Of a stretch of 64,000 bases of DNA, positions 1-9,082 are shown piece by piece; position 1 is the first letter of the stretch, and the number at the start of each line of letters is the position of its first letter. The notes under the pieces are model-generated. The model did not search any database and was not told where the DNA came from. It was given only the letters and a program-made list of their open reading frames with translations. Both the position numbers and the translations under genes were made by a program. This DNA is from Anaerovorax odorimutans (GTDB lineage: Bacteria; Bacillota; Clostridia; Peptostreptococcales; Anaerovoracaceae), in assembly GCF_024459955.1 (NCBI RefSeq), contig NZ_JANFXK010000005.1, forward strand, positions 1 through 64,000, written 5' to 3'.

Positions 1-119
1 ATTTTCTCAAGTGAATTTCCTTCGCAAAAAGAGACATTTTCTCAAGTTATTGACAGGTGCGTTCGCTGTCCTCTCAGGGTTTCCCTCCAAATGAAAACCG
101 AAACTTTCTCTCCATAGCG

Positions 120-153
120 AAAAAAAGACGCGGGAATTATTTCTCCCCGTGTC
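120..153 (-). terminator. Rho-independent terminator after the 50-aa protein
   Basis: Read on the minus strand, an 8-bp stem (GACACGGG pairing with CCCGCGTC, one G-U pair) is followed by seven T residues. The stem's first arm lies inside the last codons of the 50-aa reading frame, and the stop codon falls in the loop. It would end the transcript coming from the MATE gene or the small gene. Confidence 0.8.
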
Positions 154-289
154 TTCTCTGATTGAACTTTTTTTTCAAACTATCGTATTTTTCCGCCAGC
201 CATTCAAAGCTCCCATGTCTATGAAGGACCACAGCCAGCCAAATCAGCCAGAAAATCAAAATTCCCAAGAATAATTCTCTGCTGCCCAT
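137..289 (-). CDS. Small single-pass membrane protein, 50 aa
   Basis: This short frame starts with ATG at 289, preceded 6 nt upstream by a purine-rich AAGGGGG Shine-Dalgarno. Residues about 5-22 form one strongly hydrophobic segment rich in Leu, Ile and Trp. The remaining C-terminal half is charged (Lys, Arg, Glu), so an N-out/C-in or C-cytosolic single-pass topology is likely. It lies about 140 nt downstream of the MATE exporter on the same strand and ends in a terminator, so it may be the last gene of that unit. No family was recognised. The good ribosome site, hydrophobic segment and terminator together support a real gene; homologues were not searched. Confidence 0.55.
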   Translation of the reverse strand: MGSRELFLGILIFWLIWLAVVLHRHGSFEWLAEKYDSLKKKFNQRRHGEK

Positions 290-432
290 TTGCTATTCCC
301 CCTTCCCAAACTTTTATCCACTACACACTTTAAAGATAATTCTGAATTCTCTTATTATTCTACAGCATTATGCTCCTGATAGCAACCTATTTCAAACAAG
401 AATCTGGATGGGGGGGAGTTCTTCGCTTCGGC

Positions 433-1824
433 TTATTTTACTGGTTCCGCTTCTGCGGCGGCCGGCAGGGGTTCTTTACCGTCACCTCTGTACAACAGAT
501 CGTAATGATATTTATCCTTATATTTTCGGAACATGAACAGGGCCAGGCCGGTGGTGGTGATTTCGGCAAAGGCCAGAGTCATCCACACGCCATGAAGGCC
601 AAAGAGCCAGGATAGTGCGACTGCTCCGATGATAACCATGATCAACGCCCGGCTGAAGGATATCAGGGCGGAAATCTGACCGTTTCCGTAAGCGGTGAAA
701 AATCCTGAGGCAAAAATGTTTACGCCGGTGAAGAGAAACGCCACGGATAAGAACCTTACCCCGGTCTCCGCCATTTCATAGACGGGAGTTCCCTTCGGCT
801 CGAACGCCTGCGCGATAAAAGGCGCAAAGATAAAGCACAGCACGGCGATCGTTGCGGAAGACGCTAACATGAACACTCTCGAATACTTGAGAAACACATT
901 GACCTTCAAGTATTCCTTCGCGCCATAGAAATAGCTGATCAGAGGAGCCACCCCCGTAATAAATCCCAAATGAGCGGATATGAGTAAATAATGGGAATTG
1001 AGCACAATGCTCAGGGCCGCCACGCCGTCTTCTCCCGCCAGGCGGATCACGATCATATTAAAGACAAAGGTAGTGATTCCGGCGGAGGCTTCGGAAACCA
1101 TTTCCGATGAGCCGTTGAGCATGGAGTGGGCAATATATCTTCCGTCCCATCTTGGTCTGACGATTTTCAGCTGGGTGTCCCTGACAATAAAATAGGCGGC
1201 TCCCAGCAGCATAACGGTCACCAGGCCGGCCAAAGTGGCCCATGCGGCCCCCTGAATACCCCAGCCCAGCATAACGATAAACACATAATCCAGAGCAAGA
1301 TGAACAATACCGCCTGACAGATATAAAGCCAGCGTAAAACCGGGCCTTCCGTCCACACGGATAAAGTATTCAAAAATAACGCCTAAAAACGCAGCCGGGG
1401 CTCCCAATATCAAAATCCGAATGTAGTCACTGCAAAGATCCCACAGCCGTTCCGTAGCACCGAGAAAATTGATCAGCTGATCGATGAACAGATATCCGAC
1501 CGCGATCGTCGCTATGCCTATCACTGCGGAAACGATGCAGATCAGGGTGAATTTTTCGTTGGCCTCCCTCTGCTTTCCCTCCCCCATCTTTATGGCTACG
1601 ATGGCGCTGGAACCGGCGGCCAGCATGATCGATACGCCCCAGACCAGACCCTGGATCGGATAAACGATTGACATGGCCGCCAATCCGTCCGAGCCCACGA
1701 AATTGGCAACAAAAATACTGTCGATGATATAATAGAGGCCAATGACAATCAGCATAATCACTGATGGCGTTATGAATTTAACGAAAACTGATAATTTAAC
1801 TTCTTTATCAAATAAATGTTCCAT
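433..1824 (-). CDS. MATE family efflux transporter
   Basis: The 463-aa protein has the length and about 12 hydrophobic segments of MATE exporters, which expel cationic drugs or metabolites in exchange for Na+ or H+. The N-terminal repeat contains the typical VGSDGLAAMSI stretch after the first membrane helix, and a second matching repeat starts near residue 240. The start ATG has a GGGAAGGGATGAG ribosome site. It follows the ureohydrolase gene by 27 nt and is probably in the same transcript from the MerR-type promoter near 2.8 kb. This suggests inducible export of a toxic or cationic compound. The substrate cannot be read from sequence. Confidence 0.9.
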   Translation of the reverse strand: MEHLFDKEVKLSVFVKFITPSVIMLIVIGLYYIIDSIFVANFVGSDGLAAMSIVYPIQGLVWGVSIMLAAGSSAIVAIKMGEGKQREANEKFTLICIVSAVIGIATIAVGYLFIDQLINFLGATERLWDLCSDYIRILILGAPAAFLGVIFEYFIRVDGRPGFTLALYLSGGIVHLALDYVFIVMLGWGIQGAAWATLAGLVTVMLLGAAYFIVRDTQLKIVRPRWDGRYIAHSMLNGSSEMVSEASAGITTFVFNMIVIRLAGEDGVAALSIVLNSHYLLISAHLGFITGVAPLISYFYGAKEYLKVNVFLKYSRVFMLASSATIAVLCFIFAPFIAQAFEPKGTPVYEMAETGVRFLSVAFLFTGVNIFASGFFTAYGNGQISALISFSRALIMVIIGAVALSWLFGLHGVWMTLAFAEITTTGLALFMFRKYKDKYHYDLLYRGDGKEPLPAAAEAEPVK

Positions 1825-1851
1825 ACAGGTGTCTCATCCCTTCCCTTAAGG

Positions 1852-2751
1852 TTACTCGGAGGCTTTGCCCAGGACTTCGTGTATGATTCGAAGAGCGGCC
1901 CAGGATGTCACATCGTTCACGTCAAGAGGAGGTGCCACCTCCACAAGGTCCATGGCCTTTATCGGCGCCCTGCGGATCAGCACTTTAAAAATCTCAATCA
2001 GTTCCCTGCTGGAGAGCCCTCCTGCTACAGGGGTCCCCGTGCCGGGAGCAAAAGCCGGGTCCAGCACATCAATGTCCAGAGTCAGATAAACTGCGTCATA
2101 ATCCGCGTATTTACGGACCAGCGCCTCGGCAACCGCCTTTGCGCCTCTCTCGTAAACATCCAGAGCCCTGTGGGTGGTGATTCCCGGATGTTCTTTCATC
2201 AGTTCCAATTCTATAAGCTCGGCTACACGAATTCCCACAAAGGAAAGATCTTCTCCGCCGCAAACGTCTTCCAGAGCGCGTGCTTCCGTACAGGCGTGGG
2301 ACCACTTGTGTCCGTCATATTCCGGGCAGAGATCATAGTGGGCGTCAAAATGAATGACACCGATTTTTTTACCTTCATAATATCTGGCAAAGGCCTTTTG
2401 CAACGGGATCGTCACCGAATGGTCTCCGCCGATAAACAGCGGAAAACCGCCTGTCTCCATCACTTCCAGCGCCTTCTCCTCCACATCGGAAAAATAGGAC
2501 TCCCAATCCAGCTGCGGGTGCATATCTCCGAAATCATACAGGATGCCTTCTTTGATTTCCCTAAAATCTTCTGTTACATCGGACATATCCACAGACAAAG
2601 ATCTCAGCCTTTCCGGCGCTTTGGCGGTTCCCTTGTTCAGGCTCACCGCATTATCGAAAGGCACGCCCATGATGCAGACTCTGGCCTCACGTTTGTCCTT
2701 CGCGGCCCACCTGAGCCACGATGCTTCTTCAAAACTCGAATACTCAAACAT
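1852..2751 (-). CDS. Ureohydrolase (arginase/agmatinase family)
   Basis: The 299-aa protein carries the metal-binding signatures of the arginase/agmatinase fold: GGDHS at residues 108-112, DAHYD at 136-140 and a DIDVLDP motif near 225. These supply the His and Asp ligands of the binuclear Mn site that hydrolyses a guanidino group to urea. The following APGTGTP and DLVEVAPPLD segments are closest to the agmatinase (SpeB) subgroup, so agmatine to putrescine plus urea is the leading guess. Guanidinobutyrase or another guanidino hydrolase is possible. It is the first gene of a two-gene unit with a MATE exporter, divergent from a MerR regulator, which points to induced detoxification or export of a guanidino or amine compound. 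Confidence 0.88.
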   Translation of the reverse strand: MFEYSSFEEASWLRWAAKDKREARVCIMGVPFDNAVSLNKGTAKAPERLRSLSVDMSDVTEDFREIKEGILYDFGDMHPQLDWESYFSDVEEKALEVMETGGFPLFIGGDHSVTIPLQKAFARYYEGKKIGVIHFDAHYDLCPEYDGHKWSHACTEARALEDVCGGEDLSFVGIRVAELIELELMKEHPGITTHRALDVYERGAKAVAEALVRKYADYDAVYLTLDIDVLDPAFAPGTGTPVAGGLSSRELIEIFKVLIRRAPIKAMDLVEVAPPLDVNDVTSWAALRIIHEVLGKASE

Positions 2752-2782
2752 GTTAAAACCTCATTTCTTTTCTTATAAAAAT

Positions 2783-2813
2783 ATGATAAAGTATATGGTA
2801 ACCATACAGTCAA
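2783..2813 (-). promoter_or_regulatory. MerR-type promoter of the ureohydrolase-MATE unit
   Basis: On the minus strand, TTGACT (2808-2813) and TATCAT (2783-2788) are separated by 19 bp rather than 17. The spacer holds a near-perfect palindrome, TATGGT-T-ACCATA. An over-long spacer centred on a dyad is the hallmark of MerR-family activated promoters, where the regulator untwists the DNA. The divergent MerR gene starts 17 bp beyond the -35. Confidence 0.85.
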
Positions 2814-2829
2814 GAGGAGGAATGGAAAA

Positions 2830-3654
2830 ATGGAAAAAAATCTAAAGGATTATTTTACCACCGGCGAATTCGCCAGGCTCTGCAATGTGAAGAAGCAGAC
2901 CTTATTTCACTACGATGACATCGGCATCCTTTCTCCCGAGATCGTCGGCGAAAACGGATACCGCTACTATTCCTACACCCAGCTGGAAGTTTTTTCTACG
3001 ATTTCTATGCTTAAAGACCTGGATATGCCTCTTGCTGACATTAAAAAATACCTGGACCACCGCAGTCCCGAAGCTTTTATCCGACTTTTGGAACGACAGC
3101 AGCAGGAGGTGGACGAAAAAATCAAAGAACTCCAATGGCTCAAACGATTTATCGATACCAAGCTCCGCATCACGAAAGAAGGGCTTTCCGTTCCCATCAA
3201 CGAAATATTTTTGGAGACGCGGCCGGAAGAGTACCTGATCGCCACCGAATATCTGGGCGATGACGTGGAAAAGGATATCGCAGCCGCTGTGACCGAACAT
3301 CTGAATTTTTGTCACAGCCTGGACATATACAGCGCCTACGCCATCGGCGGCATGATTCCCATCAGCTGCATTGTTCCGGGAGAAAGTTATATTTACTCGT
3401 ACTTTTACACCCGCACCGACCAGTCCGGCTCAGATGCGGTCATCGTATGTCCTGCCGGTGATTTTGCGGTCTGCTGCGACAATCAGGGCTACGGCAGAGT
3501 TGAAGAAATCTGCGCCCGCCTGCTGCAGTACGCCGCCGATCACGGATACCGTCCGGGAGCGCATATCTATGAAGATCTGCTGCTGGATGAAATGTCCGCG
3601 GGCGGCTATGACAACTATACGGTGAAGCTGTCTCTTCCCCTGCTCAGAGCCTGA
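2830..3654 (+). CDS. MerR family transcriptional regulator with effector domain
   Basis: The 274-aa protein starts with a MerR winged helix (residues about 9-75, with the FTTGEFARLCNVKKQTLFHY helix-turn-helix and the GYRYYS wing). A coiled-coil dimerisation helix follows (about 80-125). A long C-terminal domain (about 130-274) resembles the GyrI/BltR effector-binding fold. Such regulators bind amphipathic cations and activate efflux genes. AGGAGG lies 9 nt before the ATG. It is divergent from the ureohydrolase-MATE unit and its stop codon directly abuts that of the GPH transporter. Both neighbours have 19-bp-spacer promoters with related dyads, so it probably controls both. Confidence 0.9.
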   Translation: MEKNLKDYFTTGEFARLCNVKKQTLFHYDDIGILSPEIVGENGYRYYSYTQLEVFSTISMLKDLDMPLADIKKYLDHRSPEAFIRLLERQQQEVDEKIKELQWLKRFIDTKLRITKEGLSVPINEIFLETRPEEYLIATEYLGDDVEKDIAAAVTEHLNFCHSLDIYSAYAIGGMIPISCIVPGESYIYSYFYTRTDQSGSDAVIVCPAGDFAVCCDNQGYGRVEEICARLLQYAADHGYRPGAHIYEDLLLDEMSAGGYDNYTVKLSLPLLRA

Positions 3655-5109
3655 TCAGATCAGTTTTTTAAACGGCTGCAGGTCGATCTCCTCACCCTTT
3701 TCCCGGCATGCCAGAGCGTCCAGCACTTTATTGTACATAGTCTTGGTAATCGGATATTTGATAACCATGATGATCGACAGCACCATAAAGAACGCAGGAA
3801 TAACCGTAAAGGACAGATGGGTCCAGACAAGGGTTGTCTGCGACTGAACCGCGGCTTCTCCGTTGAACCCGGCAAACTGAAGGATCAGCCCCAAAATCTG
3901 CAGGCCCACCGCATTGGCCATGGATTCGGAAAGAGACTGCAGAGAAATAACCAGCCCGGCCCGCTGCTTTCGGTTTGCCAGCTGGTCCACCTCGCAGACA
4001 TCGTAGATCATTGCCGGAACCAACTGCCAGTAACAGATGCTGCCCACGCAGTAAGCCATGGAAAACAGGCAGAGCATCAGAATGGAATGTACCCCTGTCA
4101 ATCCGAAAAGAGCCATGATGGCCGCACAGAATCCCATACCAAAGATAAACATGGTTCTTTTATCGAAGTAGCGATTAACCCGCAGGATTACCGGTACGAA
4201 CAATACGGAGGCAAAGGTCATGAGAGCCATGATAAACGTGATGCCCGCTGCCGAAAGCCCCATGTTGTAGGTAAAGAAATACATTCTGTCCGCGCAGAAT
4301 ATCGCATAAGCAACCAGATAGAAAATGCTGGTGCCCACGATAAAGCGAACTGAACGCAGCTTTAAGATCTGTCCGTAGTTTCGCAGCATATCCCAGATTA
4401 TCAGCGCCAGCTCCTTTATCCTGCTCCCTGTTCTCCTTTTCTTTTCCGGCAGGGTGCCCGCGGCCTTTCGCTCCGCGTATTCCTTCTCATAGCGGTCTTT
4501 AATCCCCACTGCTCCGATAAAAATCGTAAGGGCGGAACATCCGCCGCAGAACACGGCCATGAGCTGCCAGCTCTGCGCGGAACTCCTTCCCATATTCAGG
4601 AGAAAATCCACAATGATGTTGGGCAGAATCATGCCCATTGCCATGCCCAGCGCGTTGAAGAGATAGGTGTATCCCCGCAGCACGGTCCGTTCATCGTAAT
4701 CCTGCGTCAGCTCCGCGCCCCAGGCTAGGTAGGGAACAAAAAAGGTTGAAAAAGAAGTCCAGAACAGCAGTATGGTGATGCCGTAATAGACGATCCGAAC
4801 GCTTTCACTGGCATCAATGGAGGTGAACAGAAGTCCTGTGAACACGGCCAAAGGGAAGGAAGCAATTAAAAGGTAGGGCTTCCGTTTTCCAAACCTGGTA
4901 TATGTATTGTCGGAAAGGTAACCGACTACGGCCCCGCACACCGTCTCCCATATCGAACCGATGGCAGCCAGCGTTCCGGCTATTGCCGGACTTATTCCCA
5001 CAACTGTGCTCAGAAAAAAGAGAAGAAAGGTTCCCGCCAGATTATAGAGGGCGGAATCCCCCACACCGGCCAGCCCATATGCGATTTTCGTTTTCAGATT
5101 CAGTTTCAT
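3655..5109 (-). CDS. GPH-type MFS transporter (glycoside-pentoside-hexuronide:cation symporter family)
   Basis: The 484-aa protein has about 12 membrane segments and the features of the MFS_2/GPH group: an N-terminal KIAYGLAGVGDSALYN stretch, GYLSDNTYTRFGKRKPY after helix 2, and a charged central loop near residue 210-235. Family members co-transport sugars or other small solutes with Na+ or H+. The start has an AAAGGAAA ribosome site. The gene stands alone behind its own MerR-type promoter and converges on the MerR gene. Because of that regulation, an efflux or uptake role linked to the ureohydrolase-MATE pair is more likely than ordinary sugar uptake. The substrate is unknown. Confidence 0.82.
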   Translation of the reverse strand: MKLNLKTKIAYGLAGVGDSALYNLAGTFLLFFLSTVVGISPAIAGTLAAIGSIWETVCGAVVGYLSDNTYTRFGKRKPYLLIASFPLAVFTGLLFTSIDASESVRIVYYGITILLFWTSFSTFFVPYLAWGAELTQDYDERTVLRGYTYLFNALGMAMGMILPNIIVDFLLNMGRSSAQSWQLMAVFCGGCSALTIFIGAVGIKDRYEKEYAERKAAGTLPEKKRRTGSRIKELALIIWDMLRNYGQILKLRSVRFIVGTSIFYLVAYAIFCADRMYFFTYNMGLSAAGITFIMALMTFASVLFVPVILRVNRYFDKRTMFIFGMGFCAAIMALFGLTGVHSILMLCLFSMAYCVGSICYWQLVPAMIYDVCEVDQLANRKQRAGLVISLQSLSESMANAVGLQILGLILQFAGFNGEAAVQSQTTLVWTHLSFTVIPAFFMVLSIIMVIKYPITKTMYNKVLDALACREKGEEIDLQPFKKLI

Positions 5110-5163
5110 TTTGGGATTTCCTTTTATTAAAAAGTAGTATTTTTATATAGAATTGGCACGTTT

Positions 5164-5194
5164 ATTATAAACCATCCGGTTACCGTATAGTCAA
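5164..5194 (-). promoter_or_regulatory. MerR-type promoter of the GPH transporter
   Basis: Read on the minus strand, TTGACT (5189-5194) and TATAAT (5164-5169) are 19 bp apart. The spacer contains CGGTAACCG, a short dyad with the same GTAAC core as the operator at 2.8 kb; 12 of 19 spacer positions agree between the two. This suggests that the same MerR protein acts on both. Confidence 0.8.
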
Positions 5195-5288
5195 GAGTTG
5201 TCGCAAAATTTAAAAAATAATAAAAATGACAGCTGTCTGCCGCTCTTCCTATCTGTAAGGCCTTCATGCGAATCTGCCCATCGTTAAT

Positions 5289-5328
5289 TAAAAGAGACCC
5301 GCCGCACGCCTGCGACAGGTCTCTTTTT
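5289..5328 (-). terminator. Terminator of the hrcA-grpE-dnaK-dnaJ operon
   Basis: AAAAGAGACC (5290-5299) pairs with GGTCTCTTTT (5318-5327), giving a 10-bp stem about 11 nt beyond the dnaJ stop. A T-run is present on both strands, so it can work in either direction. Confidence 0.85.
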
Positions 5329-5338
5329 TCAAATCCTT

Positions 5339-6487
5339 TTAACTGAAGAACTCCTTCATGGATTCCAGGAATCCGCTTTTCTTTTTATAACAGTCGTTCT
5401 TCACCTCTTTTGCCATGTTTTGAATAGCCTTCTTTTGTTTTCCGCTCAGTTTGGTCGGAACTTCCAGAAGCACTCTCACGTAGAGATCTCCCTTCCTGCT
5501 GGAACGAACGGACTTTATGCCCTTTCCTTTCAGCCTGAATACGGTGTTTGGCTGAGTTCCCGCAGGTACCTTATAGGATACCTTGCCTTCCAGCGTCGGC
5601 ACAGTGATATCATCTCCCAGCGCCGCCTGATCGAAGGTGATGGGAATTTCCAGCCACAGATCCTGGCCTCTTCTTTCAAAGAGTTTATGCGGTTTTACCG
5701 TCAATACAACGTACAGATCGCCGTTGGGACCTCCGTTGCTGCCAGGCTCGCCCTGCCCCTTGATGGAAATAACCGAATCATTGTCCACGCCGGCCGGAAT
5801 ATCGACGGAAATGGTAACCGTCTTTCTGACTTTTCCGGTGCCGCCGCAGTCACTGCACGGATGTTCGTTGATCTGTCCCGTACCGCCGCAGTCCGGACAT
5901 GGAGACGCGCTCTGGAACGTACCGAACGGCGTTCTCTGGGTCGTATGGATCTCTCCGGTGCCGCCGCACTTGGAACATGTGGTCTTGGATGTGCCCGGCT
6001 GCGCGCCGCTGCCTTTACATGTTTCGCACTCCACATATTTGTTAATCTGTATTTCTTTTTTGGTACCGAAAGCAGCTTCCTCGAAGGTAATGGTCATAGC
6101 TTTCTGGAGGTCGTTGCCTTTTATCGGGCCGTTCCTCCGTCTCTGGCGGGAACCGCCGCCTCCGAACATACCCCCGAACATATCAAAGATATCTTCGAAG
6201 CCGCCTGCGCCAAAGCCGCCGAAACCGGCACCGCCTCCTCCAAATCCGGCATTGGGGTCTACACCCGCATGGCCGAACCGGTCGTATTTGCTTTTCTTTT
6301 CAGGATCGGATAAAACGCTGTATGCTTCATTGACTTGTTTGAACTGTTCTTCGGCTTTTTTGTCCCCCGGGTTTTTGTCAGGATGATATTTCATGGCCAG
6401 CTTACGAAAAGCCTTTTTGATTTCATCATCACTGGCGCCCTTTTGCAGTCCAAGGACTTCGTAGTAATCTCTCTTATTCTCTGCCAT
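5339..6487 (-). CDS. dnaJ: Chaperone protein DnaJ
   Basis: DnaJ (Hsp40) delivers unfolded clients to DnaK and stimulates its ATPase in the cytoplasm. The 382-aa protein shows all type I domains. These are the J domain with YHPDKNP at about residues 35-41, a Gly/Phe-rich linker (about 75-115), a zinc domain with four CxxCxGxG-type repeats (about 145-220), and the C-terminal substrate-binding beta domains. Length is normal for the family. It is the last gene of the heat-shock operon, about 70 nt after dnaK, with a strong hairpin in the gap and a terminator just downstream. Confidence 0.98.
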   Translation of the reverse strand: MAENKRDYYEVLGLQKGASDDEIKKAFRKLAMKYHPDKNPGDKKAEEQFKQVNEAYSVLSDPEKKSKYDRFGHAGVDPNAGFGGGGAGFGGFGAGGFEDIFDMFGGMFGGGGSRQRRRNGPIKGNDLQKAMTITFEEAAFGTKKEIQINKYVECETCKGSGAQPGTSKTTCSKCGGTGEIHTTQRTPFGTFQSASPCPDCGGTGQINEHPCSDCGGTGKVRKTVTISVDIPAGVDNDSVISIKGQGEPGSNGGPNGDLYVVLTVKPHKLFERRGQDLWLEIPITFDQAALGDDITVPTLEGKVSYKVPAGTQPNTVFRLKGKGIKSVRSSRKGDLYVRVLLEVPTKLSGKQKKAIQNMAKEVKNDCYKKKSGFLESMKEFFS

Positions 6488-6520
6488 TGCCTTTTCCTCA
6501 CTTTAAGTAATATACTCGGG

Positions 6521-6549
6521 CAGAGCACCCCCTGCGTGGGAGTGCTCTG
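6521..6549 (-). other. Intercistronic hairpin between dnaK and dnaJ
   Basis: CAGAGCAC pairs with GTGCTCTG, extended by CCC/GGG, forming a stable stem with no T-run after it. It is therefore not a classical terminator. It may set transcript ends or protect the dnaK mRNA, lowering dnaJ relative to dnaK. Confidence 0.6.
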
Positions 6550-6560
6550 TCAGAGTCGGA

Positions 6561-8438
6561 CTAGTTGTCTTTCTTATCCTCATCTACTACTTCATAGTCA
6601 GCATCTACTACGTTGTCCCCTGCAGGGCCGCCTGCCGCGCCGCTGTCCGCCTGACCGCCCATATTCGGGTCAGCGCCCGCACCGCCGTTCTGCTGAGCCT
6701 GCTGTGCCTGCTGGTACATCTTGGCTGAAATAGCGTGGAACTGTTCCGTAAGTTTTTCCGTTTTATCCTTTATCTCGTCGATATTGGTGCCTTCCAGAGC
6801 CTTGGACAGTTCGTCCTTAGCTGCGGTTACGGCATTCTTTTCTTCTTCTGACAGACTGCCTTCGATTTCTTTCAGGTTCTTTTCTGTCTCATATACCAGA
6901 GTTTCCGCCTGGTTGCGTACTTCTACTTCTTCTTTTCTCTTCTTGTCTTCTTCCGCGTACTGTTCGGCCTCTTTTACCTTGGCCTTGATCTCGTCGTCAG
7001 ACAGCTTGGTGGAAGATGTGATGGTGATGCTCTGTTCTTTGCCGGTACCCATGTCCTTGGCGTGTACGTTTACAATGCCGTTGGCGTCGATATCGAAAGT
7101 AACTTCGATCTGAGGTACACCGCGCGGAGCAGGAGGAATACCGGTCAGCTGGAAACGTCCCAATGTGGTGTTTCCTGCGGCCATTTCACGCTCACCCTGC
7201 ATTACGTGGATATCTACGGCTGTCTGATTGTCCGCTGCCGTGGAGAAGATCTGGCTCTTCTTTGTCGGAATCGTCGTATTTCTTTCGATCAGCTTGGTAG
7301 CTACGCCGCCCAGTGTCTCGATGGACAGGGACAGCGGAGTTACGTCCAGCAGCAGTACATCGTTTACTTCGCCAGTCAGTACGCCTGCCTGAATAGCAGC
7401 GCCGATGGCTACGCATTCATCCGGGTTAATTCCCTTGAACGGCTCTTTGCCGGTAACTTTTTTAACTGCGTCCTGTACGGCCGGAATTCTTGTGGAACCG
7501 CCTACCAGGATTACCTTGGAAATATCGCTGTTGGTTACGCCGGCATCGTTCATGGCCTTCTGCATCGGTTCGATGGTCTTCTGAACCAGATCGGATGTCA
7601 GCTGGTCGAACTTGGCTCTTGTGAGATCCACGTTCATATGCAGCGGTCCGTCCTGATTTACTGTGATGAACGGCAGGTTAATGTTGGTGGTCTGCGCGCT
7701 GGAAAGCTCTTTCTTCGCTTTTTCAGCAGCTTCCTTCAGTCTCTGCAGAGCCATTTTATCGTTTCTTAAATCAATGCCGTTTTCCTTTGCGAAAGTATCG
7801 GCCAGGTAGTTGAGCACAGCCTCGTCGAAGTCGTCTCCGCCCAGCTTGTTGTTGCCGTTTGTCGCCAGTACTTCGAATACGCCGTCACCCAGCTCGAGGA
7901 TGGAAACGTCAAATGTGCCGCCGCCCAGGTCGTATACCAGGATTTTGTGCTGCGCTTCGTCTTTGTCAAGGCCGTACGCCAGGGAAGCTGCCGTCGGCTC
8001 ATTGATAATTCTCTTTACGTCCAGTCCGGCGATCTTGCCTGCGTCCTTTGTAGCCTGTTTCTGGCTGTCTGTGAAGTAAGCCGGTACGGTGATAACCGCT
8101 TCTGTTACTGTTCCGCCCAGATAGCTTTCAGCGTCCGCTTTCAGCTTGGAAAGGATCATCGCTGAAATATCCTGCGGTGTATATTTTTTACCGTCGATTT
8201 CTACGTTATGGTCAGTTCCCATGTGTCTCTTGATGGAGGCGATGGTTCTGTCCGGGTTGGTGATAGCCTGTCTCTTGGCAGTCTCACCGATCAGTCTTTC
8301 TCCGTTTTTGGCAAAGCCCACTACGGATGGAGTCGTTCTGTTGCCTTCGGCGTTAGCGATTACTACAGGTTCTCCCCCTTCTAATACTGCTACGCACGAG
8401 TTTGTTGTACCTAAGTCTATACCTATTACTTTTCCCAT
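6561..8438 (-). CDS. dnaK: Chaperone protein DnaK (Hsp70)
   Basis: DnaK binds exposed hydrophobic segments of proteins in an ATP-driven cycle with DnaJ and GrpE. The 625-aa protein starts with the nucleotide-binding motif [13 protein letters not shown] and contains the [11 protein letters not shown] phosphate loop (near 175-185) and the [11 protein letters not shown] signature (near 310). The [14 protein letters not shown] start of the substrate domain and a helical lid with a Gln/Gly-rich tail follow, ending in a DYEVVDEDK-type EEVD-like tail. AGGAGAG precedes the ATG. It sits between grpE and dnaJ in the CIRCE-controlled operon. Confidence 0.99.
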   Translation of the reverse strand: MGKVIGIDLGTTNSCVAVLEGGEPVVIANAEGNRTTPSVVGFAKNGERLIGETAKRQAITNPDRTIASIKRHMGTDHNVEIDGKKYTPQDISAMILSKLKADAESYLGGTVTEAVITVPAYFTDSQKQATKDAGKIAGLDVKRIINEPTAASLAYGLDKDEAQHKILVYDLGGGTFDVSILELGDGVFEVLATNGNNKLGGDDFDEAVLNYLADTFAKENGIDLRNDKMALQRLKEAAEKAKKELSSAQTTNINLPFITVNQDGPLHMNVDLTRAKFDQLTSDLVQKTIEPMQKAMNDAGVTNSDISKVILVGGSTRIPAVQDAVKKVTGKEPFKGINPDECVAIGAAIQAGVLTGEVNDVLLLDVTPLSLSIETLGGVATKLIERNTTIPTKKSQIFSTAADNQTAVDIHVMQGEREMAAGNTTLGRFQLTGIPPAPRGVPQIEVTFDIDANGIVNVHAKDMGTGKEQSITITSSTKLSDDEIKAKVKEAEQYAEEDKKRKEEVEVRNQAETLVYETEKNLKEIEGSLSEEEKNAVTAAKDELSKALEGTNIDEIKDKTEKLTEQFHAISAKMYQQAQQAQQNGGAGADPNMGGQADSGAAGGPAGDNVVDADYEVVDEDKKDN

Positions 8439-8500
8439 GTTACTCTCTCCTTTTATGTTGTATTCTAATGTATTTTAATTTTTAAACATTAACCGTTTTA

Positions 8501-9082
8501 TTAACTTGCCACCCTTACCATGGAAGGCCGGATCACTTTTCCGTTTAACGTATACCCTTTCTGCATGACCCCGGAAACTTTTCCGCTGTCATATTCATCG
8601 GTATCTTCATTCATAACCGCATTGTGGAAGTTGGGATCGAAATCCTCTCCAAGGGCAGGTATCTCCTTGAGCCCTGCTTTTTCCAGCACGTCGAAGAGCT
8701 GTTTGAATATCATCTCCATGCCTTCTTTAAAGCTCGCGTCTTCGGCATCGTGCTCCAGAGCCCGCTCGAAGTTGTCGAGGACTGCCAGAAGTTCTACTGC
8801 GATTTTCTCGTTGGCATAGGAATAGATATCGCTTTTTTCCTTTTCCACACGTTTTTTGTAGTTCTGGAAATCGGCCATCAGCCTCATATAACGAGAGCTT
8901 TCATCTTCTTCCGGTTCTTTCTTCTCTTCTTTTTTCTCTTCGTCGTTTTCCCCAGTCTTGCCGTTTTCTTCATTCTTTGCTTCGTTTTCCTGGGAACCCT
9001 CTGTTTCCTTTACTTCCGGTTCCTTTTTTTCTTCTGCCTTTTCAGCAGCCGCTTCGCGTTCTTTGGGATCGTTAGTCGTCAT
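8501..9082 (-). CDS. grpE: Nucleotide exchange factor GrpE
   Basis: GrpE dimers release ADP from DnaK. The 193-aa protein has a very acidic, Glu/Lys-rich disordered N-terminus (about 1-65), a long helical stretch (RYMRLMADFQNYKKRVEKEK) and the C-terminal beta domain ending in KGYTLNGKVIRPSMVRV, the family signature. The start overlaps the end of hrcA by 11 nt, and the ribosome site GGAGG lies within the last hrcA codons, so the two are translationally coupled. Confidence 0.97.
   Translation of the reverse strand: MTTNDPKEREAAAEKAEEKKEPEVKETEGSQENEAKNEENGKTGENDEEKKEEKKEPEEDESSRYMRLMADFQNYKKRVEKEKSDIYSYANEKIAVELLAVLDNFERALEHDAEDASFKEGMEMIFKQLFDVLEKAGLKEIPALGEDFDPNFHNAVMNEDTDEYDSGKVSGVMQKGYTLNGKVIRPSMVRVAS

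Noticed and set aside
1-47. ATTTTCTCAAGT twice, 35 bp apart, at the window start
   Set aside because: Only two short copies are visible and the window edge cuts the context, so neither a CRISPR array nor an operator can be claimed.
1816-2778. A 320-codon plus-strand frame over the ureohydrolase gene
   Set aside because: It covers the ureohydrolase on the opposite strand and shows no recognisable motif or ribosome site.
5420-6313. Plus-strand frames opposite dnaJ
   Set aside because: They are mirror frames of the Gly/Cys-rich DnaJ coding sequence.
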